Assembly (NCBI RefSeq): GCF_902167145.1 | Contig: NC_050104.1 | Location: forward strand, 102,187,849-102,251,848 | From: Zea mays | Taxonomy: Eukaryota; Streptophyta; Magnoliopsida; Poales; Poaceae | Direction: 5' to 3' | DNA: 64,000 nt | In this document: positions 20,891 to 30,806 of the stretch, in pieces | How positions within the stretch are numbered: the first letter of the stretch is position 1 | How the letters are laid out: each line of letters begins with the position of its first letter | Notes under the pieces: generated by a model | What the model was told of the DNA's origin: nothing | Database searches by the model: none | Seen by the model: only the letters and a program-made list of their open reading frames with translations | Program-made: the position numbers and the translations under genes

Positions 20891-21685
20891 TAATAATATT
20901 ATATTATATATTTATATCATGGTGATATTTTGTATTTGTCGTTATGTATCTATATTCCATACTAATTTTTTACTTTGTAGCTTTGGTGCTTTTGTGTAAA
21001 TGATCTAGTTGTGAATGATATTATAATTGTGATGCTTTTGTGAATATATAATTGTGGTGCTTTTGTGTTTATGTGATGGATCTATGACTGTGGTATACTG
21101 ATTAACTGTGTATGTCTTTATGATTTGTGTATAAAAATTTGTGATTTATGGTGTTTAATTAAATGTATATTATTATTAATAGCAACTGTAAAAAGGGCGA
21201 CTTTCTGTTGGTTGCTAAATGTATAGTATGACGACTTACGGTTGGTTGCTAAATCTATAGTACAGCAACTCACGGTTGGTCGCTAAATATATAATATTAG
21301 CAATTGACGGTCGGTCGCTAAAAAGATGTCGGTCGCTAAAGCCTTTAGCGACGGCACTTACAGCGACCATCCTTATGGGTCGCTAAAAGTTTTTAGCGAC
21401 CAACCGTAGGTCGCTGAAGGCCGTTTTAGCAACCAACCGTAGGTCGCTGTAAGTGAACCGTCGTGTAGTGTATGTATGAGTAGATAGTACACATTTAGCC
21501 TTAAGAGAGTCACACTTAAATTGGCAAAGTTAAAACTTGACTTAGAAACTCAGCTAGTGCTTTTGGCAACCAAACCCCACAGCCAAACAGCTGCATGTCT
21601 AGAGGTAGAGGAGTAGACTCCTCACACCGGGTAAGTCTAGCTGAGTATTAGTATACTCAGCCTTGCTTGTGGCATAATTTTTCAG

Positions 21686-21792
21686 GCTCTCTAGAGGACA
21701 TGGTTGCTGGAGTGACTTGGTCGTCCATCTTGCCACCGAGATGGACTGTCGAGTGGGACCCTACCTCGGCTGAGGAGGAGCATGAGGAGTGA
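21686..21792 (+). other. Candidate LTR-encoded last exon in E1
   Basis: After the acceptor ttttttcag, 107 nt read in phase with exon a (split Gly codon G|GC). They encode a peptide with SLEDMVAGVTW, then a Trp-rich middle and an acidic end (AEEEHEE) before TGA at 21790-21792. E2 has the same length, frame and end. The CACTA element lies in the intron between the two exons. Confidence 0.45.
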
Positions 21793-22103
21793 TGGGACAG
21801 GCTTCCCCATCTCTCTGTTTATTTACCGTTAGTTTTATTCCGCTGCACTTCGAACAATGATGACTACTTTTGCAAAACTCCGATGATGATGTAATAATTT
21901 AATACTCTTTAATGCATGGTTTTATGCTTTATTGTATTTGCTCTGTGACTCACCATCGAGTGAGATTGTGGTACTTGATCCTGTCAGTGGCCTTGTCGGA
22001 CTAGATCCGAGGAATTGACGGGTTATTCCCATTTAAGTGTGGTCTAGCCTCTGAGGCGGGACTTAGGCACTTAAGTTGGAATAATTCGGGCAGTTCCGCC
22101 ACA

Positions 22104-22905
22104 ACCGTTGTCCGCCCCGAAGCTATTTTCGCCAGCTCATCCGCAATCTCGTTGTACCGTCGAGCGATATGGTTGAGCTCCAGCCCGTAGAACTTGTCTT
22201 CCAGGCGCCGAACTTCGTCGCAGTAGGCCTCCATCTTTCGATCGCGGTAGTGGGAGTTCTTCATGACTTGGTCAATGACAAGCTACGAGTCGCCATGAGC
22301 GTCGAGGCGCCGAACCCCTAGCTCGACGGTGATGCGCAGCCCGTTAACCAAAGCCTCATACTCGGCCACGTTGTTTGATGCTAGAAAATGGAGTCGCAGC
22401 ATGTAGCACACACGTTTCCCGAGGGGTGAGATGAAGAGCAGGCCCGCACCTGCTCCTGTTTTCATTAGCGACCCATCGAAGTACATGGTCCAAAGTTCGG
22501 GTTGGATTGGGGCTGTCAGCAATTGGGTGTCGACCCATTCAGCCACGAAGTCCACCAAGACTTGGGATTTTATGGCCTTCCGAGAAGCGAACGAGATTGT
22601 CTCGCCCATGAGTTCCACTGCCCACTTTGCTATCCTACCCGAGGCCTCTCGACACTGGATGATCTACCCCAGGGGGAAGGATGACACCACAGTCACCGGA
22701 TGAGACTCGAAGTAGTGTCGCAATTTTCGCCGCGTCAGAATTACTGCGTACAGTAGCTTCTGGACTTGTGGGTAGCGGATCTTGGTCTCGGATAGCACTT
22801 CGTTGATGAAGTAGACCGACCTCTGGACGAGCAGTGCATGCCCTTCTTCTCGTCTTTCGACTACGATCGCGGCGCTGACCACCTGAGTGGTTGCGGCTAC
22901 GTAGA
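22104..22905 (-). pseudogene. Element B RNase H region
   Basis: After a frameshift near 22910 the frame reads the RT/RNase H connection (LSETKIRYPQVQKLLYA), then an RNase H fold of the plant gypsy type (WTMYFDGSLMKTGAGAG, NNVAEYEALVNGLR). It ends with LELNHIARRYNEIADELA at the E1 insertion. Stops at about 22666-22664 and at 22285-22283 interrupt it; the second stands where relatives read GDSQLV. Inactive remnant. Confidence 0.82.
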
Positions 22906-23928
22906 TCAAGAGGGCTTTCCCGCAGCGGAGGGCACCAAGATGGGCGCATTTGTAAGGAGTGCCTTTAAGTTTCCGAGGGCTTCCTCGGCCTCGGGGGTCC
23001 AATTGAAGCGCTCGGCCTTCCTTAAGAGGCGGTACAAGGGTAATCCTTTCTCGCCGAGGCGCGAGATGAAGTGGCTCAGAGCCGCAAGGCATCCCATGAC
23101 CCTCTGTACTCCTTTCAGATCTTTGATAGGCCCCATGTTGGTGATGGCCGTGATTTTCTCTGGGTTGGCCTCGATGCCCCGCTCGGAGACGATGAACCCC
23201 AGAAGCATGCCTCGGGGGACTCCGAAGACACACTTCTCGGGATTGAGTTTCACGCCTTTCACTCTTAGACACTTGAATGTCGTTTCAAGGTCGAAGAGGA
23301 GGTCAGAGGCTTTCCTCGTCTTGACAACGATGTCATCGACGTAAGCCTCGACCGTTCTGCCGATGTGCTCCCCGAACACATGGTTCATGCACCTTTGGTA
23401 TGTCGCACCTGCATTCCTCAAGCCAAATGGCATAGTAGTATAACAGTACATGCCAAAAGGTGTGATGAAAGAAGTCGCGAGCTGGTCGGACTCTTTCATT
23501 TTGATTTGGTGATAACCTAAATAGGCGTCGAGGAATGACAGGGTTTCGCACCCAGCAGTGGAGTCCACAATTTGATCCATGCGAGGCAGAGGGTAGGGAA
23601 CCTTCGGACATGCATTGTTTAGACCAGTGTAGTCTACGCACATCCTCCACTTCCCATCTTTCTTTTTCACAAGCATAGGGTTAGCTAACAATTCAGGATG
23701 GAATACCTCTTTGATGAACCTTGCGGCCATTAGCTTGTGGATCTCCTCGCCTATGGCTCTGTGCTTTTCTTCGTTGAAACGGCGCAGATGCTGCTTCACG
23801 GGTCGGGCACCGGCTCGGATGTCCAGTGAGTGCTCGGCGACATCCCTCGGTATGTCGGGCATGTCCGAGGGACTCCACACAAAAGTTTCGGCATTTGCGC
23901 GGAGAAAGTCGACGAGCACTGCTTCCTA
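22906..23928 (-). pseudogene. Element B reverse transcriptase
   Basis: A 337-codon open stretch covers the RT: EEIHKLMAARFIKEVFHPE, KMRMCVDYTGLN-type motif (WRMCVDYTGLNNACPK), FLDAYLGYHQIKM, the catalytic AYVDDIVVK, and VKLNPEKCVFGVPRGM. The frame is continuous with protease and gag except for stops. A TAG (23928-23926) separates it from protease at the same codon as in element A. The RT domain itself looks intact, unlike the domains around it. Confidence 0.88.
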
Positions 23929-25068
23929 TTTGGGGTCGAGCTCGGAGCCGATCCGGACTTGCTTGCAGGCGTCGTTGCTGGGGTCGAGGGCGACGGACTT
24001 AACCGCCTCAGCCGGTTCGAAGTTGCCGGTGTGGCACTTCGCATTAGGCACCTCCTTGGAGAGGCACTCTAGGTCGGCGATGAGGGCCTCGGACTCGGCG
24101 AGGGCCTCAGCGTACTCCACGCACTCCACGTCGCATTCGTACGCGTGTCGGTATGTGGATCCGACGGTGATGACCCCGTTGGGGCCTGGCATCTTGAGCT
24201 TGAGGTACGTGTAGTTGAGAACGGCCATGAACATGGCATAGCACGGTCTCCCCAGCACCGCGTGGTAGGTCCCTCGGAACCCGACCACCTCGAACGTGAG
24301 GGTTTCCCTGTGAAAGTTGGAGGGAGTTCTGAAGCAGACGGGCAAATCGAGTTGTCCAAGGGGCAAGACGCGCTTTCTAGGGACGATCCCGTGAAAGGGC
24401 ACCGCACCGGCCCGGATCGTGGACAGATCGATCCCCAAGAGCCTGAGGGTCTCGGCGTAGATGATGTTGAGGCTGCTGCCTCCGTCCATGAGGACCTTGG
24501 TGAGCCTGGCGTTGCCGATGACGGGGTCGACAACGAGAAGGTACCTTCCTGGGCTCGGCACGCAGTCGGGGTGGTTGCCTTGGTCGAAGTTGATGGGCTT
24601 GTTGGACCAGTCTAAGTAGACTAGCGCCGCCACCTTCACCGAGTAGACCTCCCGGCGCTCCTGCTTGCGGTGCCAAGCCGACGCATTCGCCACTTGCCCA
24701 CCATAGCTTATGAAGCAGTCTTGGACCTCCGGGAACTCCTCTTCCTTGTCGCCCTCCTTCTTCTTGTTGCCTTGGTCTTTGTCATCTCCCGCCGGGGACC
24801 CAGCTTTATGGAAGTAGCGCCGGAGCATGACGCATTCTTCAAGGGTGTGCTTGACGGGACCCTGGTGATAGGGGCACGACTCCTTGAGCATCTTGTTGAA
24901 CAGGTTGGCCCCTCCGGGAGGCTTCCGAGGGTTCCTGTGCTCGGCAGCAGCGACAAGATCTGTGTCAGCGGCGTCGCGCTTCGCTTGCGACTTCTTCTTG
25001 GCCTTCTTCTTCGTGCCACGTTGGGCGAACGCCTCGGGGACGTCTTCCTGCTGTCGTCCCTGAGGCTG
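23929..25068 (-). pseudogene. Element B Gag C-terminal linker and aspartic protease
   Basis: The frame starts after the TAG at 25071-25069, passes a Lys-rich linker and a CPYHQGPVKHTLEEC motif, and enters the protease. The active-site triad reads VLMDGGSSLNIIY, in the form usual for this lineage (D-G-G instead of D-S-G). The flap and C-terminal parts follow (VLPLGQLDLPV, FEVVGFRGTYHAVLGRP). The stretch 24891-23929 is uninterrupted, so only its neighbours are broken. Confidence 0.82.
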
Positions 25069-26860
25069 CTAGTCCTTCCGGAAGATGGCTTCGACCGCCT
25101 CCTGACCAGAGGCGAATTTGGTGGTGATGTCCATCAATTCGCTCGACTTGGTGGGAGTCTTGCGCCCTAGTTTGCTCACCAGGTCGCGGCAAGTGGTGCC
25201 GGTGAGGAACGCCCCGATGACATCCGAGTCGGTGATGTTGGGCAGCTCGGTGCGCTGCTTCGAAAACCGTCGGATGTACTCTCGCAGGGATTCCCCTAGC
25301 TGCTGGCGGCAGCTTCGGAGATCCCATGAATTCCCAGGGCGCACATATGTGCCCTGGAAATTTCCTGCGAAGGCCTTGACCAGGTCGTCCCAGTTGGAGA
25401 TCTGCGCGGGAGGCAAGTGCTCCAGCCAGGCCCGGGCGGCGTCGGAGAGGAAGAGAGGGAGGTTGCGGATGATGAGGTTGTCGTCGTCCGTCCCTCCCAG
25501 TTGGCATGCCAGCCAGTAGTCCGCAAGCCACAACTCCAGCCTCGTCTCCCCCGAGTACTTGGTGATGGTAGTCGGGGCCCGGAACCGAGCCGGGAACGGT
25601 GCCCGTCGTATGGCCCGACTGAAGGCTCGCGGACCTGGTGGTTCGGGCAAGGGGCTCCGATCCTCCTCACTGTCGTAGCGTCCTTCGCGCCTGGGGTGGT
25701 AGCCTCGGTGCACCTTCTCGTCGAGGCAGGCTTGACGATCGCGATGTTGTTGCTCGTTGCCGAGGCGATCCGGGACTGCAGGCGTCCCATCCCGCGTGCG
25801 CCAGGTGTGGACCGAGGCCTCCCGCATGAGTCGGGAAGTCATCGCGCGATGCTCCGGGGGGCACCCCTGCCTTTGGGAGGCAGAGCTTTCGGCCTGTCAG
25901 ACCGCGGCATCCTCCAGGAGATTCTTGAGTTCTCCCTGGATACGTCTCCCCTCGGTGGTAGATGGCTCCAGCATTGCTCGGAGTAGCATTGCTGCTGCAG
26001 CTAGATTCTGGCCGACCCCACTGGAGGCCGAGGGCAGCCTTGCCCTGGCATCGTCAACGATATGGCGTTGGACGTCCCAAGCCCGATGACACGCTTCTCC
26101 GGCGAGTGCTCGGCCTGCCCACTCCTGCTCGATGTTTTGCCGGAGCTGCACAAGTTGCCCTGCTTCCTCGTCGAGCTTGGCCTGCATCTCGCGGATTTGC
26201 TCGAGCTGTGTGTCCTGACCCCCCACAGGGACTGGGACCACAGCTAGCTCCTGCGGGATGTCAACGCGAGAAGAAGGCCTAGGGGGATCGTCATCCTCCG
26301 GCATACCGAGGTGGTTGCCTTCGTCGCGATCCCCCAGATCGACGTGGAAACATTCGCGACTTGGGCCACAACCCTCGTCGCCAAGGCTATGGCCATCATC
26401 AGAGCAACTGGAGAGGCAGTAGTCACATGCGGTCATGAAGTCTCGCATGGCATTGGGATCACGGAGCCCGGAGAAATCCCAACCGGAGTCGGGGTCGTCT
26501 TCTTACTCGGAACTCGGGGGCCCATAAGTTGAGACAGTCGTCAGTCGATCCCAAGATGACCACATATGGTACCCCGGAAGGTTAGGATATGCCTTTACGA
26601 AAGCGCTCACCGAAGCGGGGTCGCTTGGTGGATCGAAGCTGAATCTAAAAGGCACGGGGTGGAAAACGGACGGTACCTCTTGGTCCATGGACGGTGGGGA
26701 AGTCGCGTCAGGGACGGACTGCACCGTTATCTCAGGTACAAGGCTAACGCCCAGCAAGTCCTTCGCGAGAGTGCTGGCGTCATCAGTCCGCTTGGGGTTG
26801 GCACGTCGCGGGGAAACGACATCTGTCGTTGTCTCAGGTGCGAGGACAACGCCCGACATG
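25069..26860 (-). pseudogene. Element B gag
   Basis: One frame, broken by TAA (26505-26503), TGA (25899-25897) and TAG (25071-25069). The N-terminal part is Pro/Ser-rich with FSFDPPSDPASVSAF and YHMWSSWD. A coiled-coil-like stretch follows (QIREMQAKLDEEAGQLVQL). The retrotransposon Gag core is clear in 25660-25120 (ITKYSGETRLELWLADYW, LSDAARAWLEHLPP, SLREYIRRFSKQRTELPN). The frame is shared with protease and RT, so the ancestor had a single gag-pol frame. Confidence 0.82.
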
Positions 26861-27241
26861 TCCCCCGCTGGGGTGCCGGCATCGTCGACTCGCTGTAGAC
26901 CGACAGCTGACGAGGTGCCGCCTCATGCGTGGCCATGGTTGCCCCGTCTCCTCCTCCTGCGGCGAGGAGGATGGCGGGGCAAACCCGGATGCTGCTCTTC
27001 CGCCACGGGGGGAAGACGTCGTCGAGTTCGCCGCCGCCGGGCGAGCTGACGGCCGTCATCATTACTGTCGCACTGCGGGGGGGAGGAGTACCATGTCGTA
27101 GTTGCTGTTGAGGGACATGAACTCGAGACTCCCGAAGCGGAACACCGTCCCGAGCTGAAGAGGTTGCTGAAGACTACCCATCTGGAACTCAATGAGAAGG
27201 TGTTCGTTAACACGTAGCAGGCCCCTACCTGGCGTGCCAAC
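26861..27241 (-). other. 5' leader of element B with primer-binding-site region
   Basis: Directly after the 5' LTR (reverse strand) the sequence reads GTTGGCACGCCAGGTAGGGG (27241-27222), the place of the tRNA primer site. I cannot assign the tRNA. The rest is a short leader with a small open frame near 27185-27065 (MGSLQQPLQLGTVFRFGSLE) that may be the original Gag start but is out of frame with gag now. Confidence 0.6.
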
Positions 27242-28540
27242 TGTCGGCGTTTCGGACCCCAGGGGACCCTCAACCGAGCCGACCAGTGAATTTATCGCTG
27301 CGTGCCCCTGCCCAGATGGGTTGGTGCAAGATGGAACACAAGGGGAAACACGGCTTGTATTATCTCGCACCAGGGGTGTGCTCGTAGTAGGGGTTACAAG
27401 CGTCGCGAGAGAGAGAGTGAGCCTGTTCGTTAGCTCGTTTCCACCGCGCGACCCCCCCCCCCCCCCCCCCCCCCCCCGCAGGAAGGCCCTGGACCTCCCT
27501 TTTATAGATGCAAGCAGAGGGTCTAGATGTACAATGGGGGGGCATAGCTATGCACTAACGTGTCTGGCAGAGAAGTGCCTGGGCCCTGTGTACATGCCAA
27601 CGTGGCTATCGGAGAAGTGCTTGAGCCATGCGTACACGATAACGTGGCCGTCGGAGAAGTGCCTAAGCCCCGTAGAAGCACAGCTAGCGGTGCGGCTGGG
27701 ATCCTGCTGACGTCTCCTTGCTTCCGTAGGGGGCTGAGAACCATCGACGTCATGGACGCACGTGGGGAACCATCATTACCTGTTATCGGGGCGAGCTAGA
27801 TGGGACTCCGGTCTTGTTCCCTCGTAGCCTGAGCTAGCTAGGGGTAGGGTAATGATGTATCCCCTGTGGCGCGGTCGGTCTGAGCCCAAGGTCGGGCGAG
27901 GCAGAGACTTCTCCCGAGGCCGAGGCCGGGGTTGAGCGAGGACGTGATTCCTCCCGAGGCTGAGGCCGAGTCTTGGGGTCGGGCGAGGCGGAGACCTCCT
28001 CCCGAGGCCGAGGCCTAAGGTCGGGCGAGGCGGAGCTTCTTGTTGCGCCCGAGGCTGAACTTGGCTATTGCCAGCCTTACCCGGGTGGTTGGCACAGCAG
28101 TCGGAGCGGGGCGAGCGGCGCTGTTTTCCAGTCAGGTCGGTCAGTGAAAGGGCGAAGTGACTGCGGTCACTTCGACTTTGCCGACTGAGGCGCGCGTGTC
28201 AGGATAAGGTGCCAGGCGATCTTCGCATTGAATGCGCCTGTGATACGGTCGGTTGGTAAGGCGATTTGGCCAAGGTTGCTTCTCGACGAAGCCTGCCCGA
28301 GCTGGGCTTCGGGCGAGCCGAGGGTGTGCCCACCGCCTGAGGAGGCCCTCGAGTGAGGCGTGTATTCGTTCGGGACTACTGTTCCCACCTGAGGCCGGGC
28401 TCGGGCGAGGCGAGATTGCGTCCCTTGGTAGACGAGGTCTTGACCTGAACCGTGCCCATCAATCTTTGTAGTTTGTGCTGAGGGTGCTTACCAGCCGTGT
28501 TTAGGAGTGTTGGGGGTACCCCTAATTACGGTACCCGACA
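27242..28540 (-). repeat. 5' LTR of element B
   Basis: Reverse-strand TGTCGGGTACC (28540) to CGAAACGCCGACA (27242), 1299 bp. It includes a TATA box and a run of 26 C residues (27452-27477). Its right edge is joined to AT-rich sequence of element C. Confidence 0.9.
27500..27506 (-). promoter_or_regulatory. TATA box in 5' LTR of element B
   Basis: TATAAAA on the reverse strand (CTATAAAAGGGAGGTCC), about 260 bp from the LTR end, in the same relative place as in the LTR of A. Confidence 0.55.
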
Positions 28541-28786
28541 CATATGATCCTTAGAGTATGATTATCAATTAATAATCGAGGAATTTTCTATTCTATCTTA
28601 TGTTTTCTCTTTTAACTCAAATCCTTGCTTCAAAGTTCAACTCTATCGTTTTGAGCTACCCAAAATTTTAAATTTTACTTATTTCCTTTGAGGAAAATAG
28701 GATTCATCTATTAGTAAGACCCTTTTAACTTGAATTATTTGGAGAAACCTTTATAAATCATAAAATAGAATATTAGGTGTGTCACA
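28541..28786 (-). repeat. LTR1 of element C, partial
   Basis: AT-rich sequence whose reverse strand starts TGTGACACACC (28786), directly next to a polypurine tract (reverse of 'ctaccccccttaaaataat'). The remainder lies left of element B, outside the window. Similar to the end of LTR2 (TGTAACACTCC). Confidence 0.65.
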
Positions 28787-30062
28787 GATTCTACCCCCCT
28801 TAAAATAATCTCATCCTCGAGATTAGTAGGAAAAGGGATGCAGAAGGTTTGTTGGTGTTTTAACTATTAGATTCCAATTAGTATATTTTTTATACACCCA
28901 AAATTTTCATACCATTAGCATGTGTGGCTTAGAAAGCATGAGTACATTAGGTTTTAGCTAATAGGTGAGTTGAGATAAGATTTGGGGATAAGAGAAAGTT
29001 AGGCAAGGAAGACTTTTATTCCGGGTGGTGGATCTTGATGCATCCGGAGATTGGGGTTGTACCTTATCCTCTCTTAATGAGGTTGATCTTCATAGATCTT
29101 GGTGTCTCCAGCTAGGGTTTAGGCAGTTTTAGGTAGGTATATAGATGGGAATCATAAGATAGGTCAAACAGGGTTTACTTGTGCTTTTAGGTTTGGATCG
29201 ATGGATAGATGACCTATCAAGTAGGCTAGGTAGTTGTGTATAGCCGAGTTGGTCTAAGACATTAGTTTAGGTTAAAATAAGTTTGTAGAAGTAGTGTCTA
29301 ATCCATATCACTGGATTAACTAACCTATTTATGTAACTCACTTTAGACTAGAGCATATCAGATTAAATGGGATTTAGATTAGATTGCTATAACTAGTTCA
29401 GACTAGGTAAGATCTAATAAATTTAGATTAGATCACAGTTGTTACTCTAGGTTGAGATAAGCAAAGTGGTTAGGATAGGATGGAAGGATAAGATAGAATC
29501 TTTTTAGACAAAATGGATCTATTTAAAATAGATATACTTTAATGGAGGATAATCTAGGTTGTCTAGTTATCTTATAAACATTTTTTGATTGGGTAAGATT
29601 GGAGAAGGGTAGGATAAGAGAAGATTAGGTAAGGAAAATTCCTATCCTGGGTGGTGGCTCTTGTCTTGTCCGAAGATGTTCTTTGACGCCTATCCTTCCT
29701 GGACGATGATGTTGTATTCCTTCTTGGCTCTTAGTGTTTCCATCAAAGTTATGGACATCTAGTTTAAATAATTGTGAGTAGGATAGACTACATTAAGTGG
29801 GTCTAGATCATGTTTGATGTTGGTTTGGAATGGATTTTTTTCAACAATAGGTTAGATTGTTTTCTCATGGCCGAGTAGGTCGAAGTTATCTATTTAGCTT
29901 AAAACACGTCTATAGGTGCATGGTCTAATCTATTTCTCCAGGGTTAACCAACCTATTAAGTAACTCACTTAGATTAGGCTAGATTAACCATCTTAGATTA
30001 GATCACATTAGATTAGGTCAGATCTAGATTTGATGTGATCTAGATTAGATTGGTATGGCAAG
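28787..30062 (-). other. Element C internal segment 1, left part, noncoding
   Basis: No gene. It starts with the polypurine tract and 'ctcatcctcgagatt' and contains a direct duplication offset by about 630 bp. For example 'gccgagttggtc' near 29244 corresponds to 'gccgagtaggtc' near 29869, each followed by a 'ctaacctattta...gtaactcact' block. Internal 2 has only one such unit. The region is rich in 'gattagatt' phrases. Confidence 0.65.
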
Positions 30063-30365
30063 TGTTGGGGGCCTTCGTCCTCCGAAGGTCCTCAAAAACA
30101 TGATTTGACAATGTTTTCCAAGTGAATTATATGAACAGATATTTTCGGATTCAGAATTATAGATATGGAGCACGACCAGGACGAAGGCTGAGCCAGACGA
30201 AGGTCGGGGGCAGCCGAAGCTGTGCGCAGGGAAGCTTCGGCGCGATGGCAGAAGGGGGAACCGACTTAAAGATGAAAAGACTTCGGGGGCCTCGACAGAT
30301 TTCCATAAGCCGTTAGCAAATGTAATGGGCATGGATGTAATTTTACGTGGGCTGCGTCCCGCGTC

Positions 30366-30373
30366 TATAAATA
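30366..30373 (+). promoter_or_regulatory. TATA box, 5' LTR of Zeon-like element
   Basis: TATAAATA in 'gcgtctataaatagatg'. The 3' LTR copy is at 37178-37185. Confidence 0.7.
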
Positions 30374-30479
30374 GATGAACAGTACTCCCGTACTGTTCAC
30401 GCGGACCTTTCATTTGCCTTTGCGTCACGCCTGTACTTTTTTACCTTCTCCCAGGACCGAAGGTACATTTGTAATTTGA

Positions 30480-30520
30480 AATCATTTCTATTTTCCCATG
30501 TTAATAAAATAGAAATGATT
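30480..30520 (+). terminator. Hairpin around AATAAA in LTR, likely polyadenylation region
   Basis: Perfect 15-bp inverted repeat (AATCATTTCTATTTT / AAAATAGAAATGATT) with an 11-nt loop. AATAAA (30503-30508) straddles loop and stem. It is repeated at 37292-37332 in the 3' LTR. The position, about 110 bp after the TATA box, suits the R region. Confidence 0.5.
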
Positions 30521-30732
30521 CCATGATGATGCTTATATTATATTTCATGCTTTATATGAGTCTTTCGTTTTTACCCATTATATTCACGAAGGTATGTCTC
30601 TTATGACCTTCGTCCGAAACTCATTATTTCCCGAAGGGACATAATGCTTCGAAGGACGAAGGACTTTAACACTTAACACTTTTCATGTTGCCTTGTTCTT
30701 AACTCTTAGCATTTGAGAACAAGTCACCAACA

Positions 30733-30752
30733 TTGGCGCCCACCTCCGGTGA
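30733..30752 (+). other. Primer-binding-site region of Zeon-like element
   Basis: TTGGCGCCCACCTCCGGTG immediately follows the 5' LTR. TGGCGCC-type sites pair with a plant tRNA 3' end; I do not assign which tRNA. Confidence 0.55.
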
Positions 30753-30806
30753 ACTCACTTCCACTTCTTGAGTTTTTCGGCACCTTCGGCAAGCATCAGC
30801 TTCGTC

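Larger units (their letters stand above)
18556..21470 (+). mobile_element. Non-autonomous CACTA transposon carrying host gene fragments
   Basis: The ends are perfect 15-bp inverted repeats (CACTACACGACGGTT) and the 3-bp TSD is TAT (18553-18555, 21471-21473), both diagnostic of the CACTA superfamily. Both subterminal regions (about 18565-18735 and 21190-21460) are packed with direct and inverted copies of GGTCGCTAA / TTAGCGACC, the expected transposase-binding type of repeat. No transposase is present. The interior holds two recognisable plant gene pieces in the same orientation. The intact ends suggest it could be mobilised by a related autonomous element. Confidence 0.93.
14833..22103 (+). 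mobile_element. E1: long-LTR unit (probable solo LTR of a Ty3/gypsy family), split by a CACTA element
   Basis: It begins TGTAACACCCTAGG and ends GGCAGTTCCGCCACA, with TSD ACCAT (14828-14832) against ACCGT (22104-22108), one mismatch. Without the CACTA insertion it is about 4.35 kb and collinear with E2 (43633-47943). No terminal direct repeats, primer site or pol are present, so a solo LTR fits best. The left 1.7 kb is GC-rich with a TATA box. The rest is AT-rich and noncoding except for two small conserved exons. It interrupts pol of element B. Confidence 0.82.
7584..28540 (-). mobile_element. Element B: Tat-lineage Ty3/gypsy retrotransposon, full structure but decayed and interrupted
   Basis: Read from right to left, B has a 5' LTR (28540-27242), primer-site region, gag, protease, RT, RNase H, integrase, a long 3' region, a polypurine tract and a 3' LTR cut by element A (8786-7584). 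Element E1 (14833-22103) splits pol between RNase H and integrase; the reading continues across it (GRTTV on one side, VPPNVFSRDIHQPS on the other). Many stops and one frameshift make it inactive. It is inserted in the LTR of element C; the right TSD would be CATAT (28541-28545), and the left one lies beyond the window. Confidence 0.88.
30063..30732 (+). repeat. 5' LTR of the Zeon-like element
   Basis: TGTTGGGGGCC to CACCAACA. Contains TATAAATA at 30366-30373 and a hairpin with the polyadenylation signal at 30480-30520. The sequence is rich in CCGAAG/CTTCGG words, which recur through the whole element. Confidence 0.93.

Noticed and set aside
14833..22103. E1 as a complete retrotransposon with short LTRs
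   Set aside because: The first and last several hundred bases are not direct repeats, and no primer site or polypurine tract is present. A solo LTR explains TG...CA ends and the TSD better.
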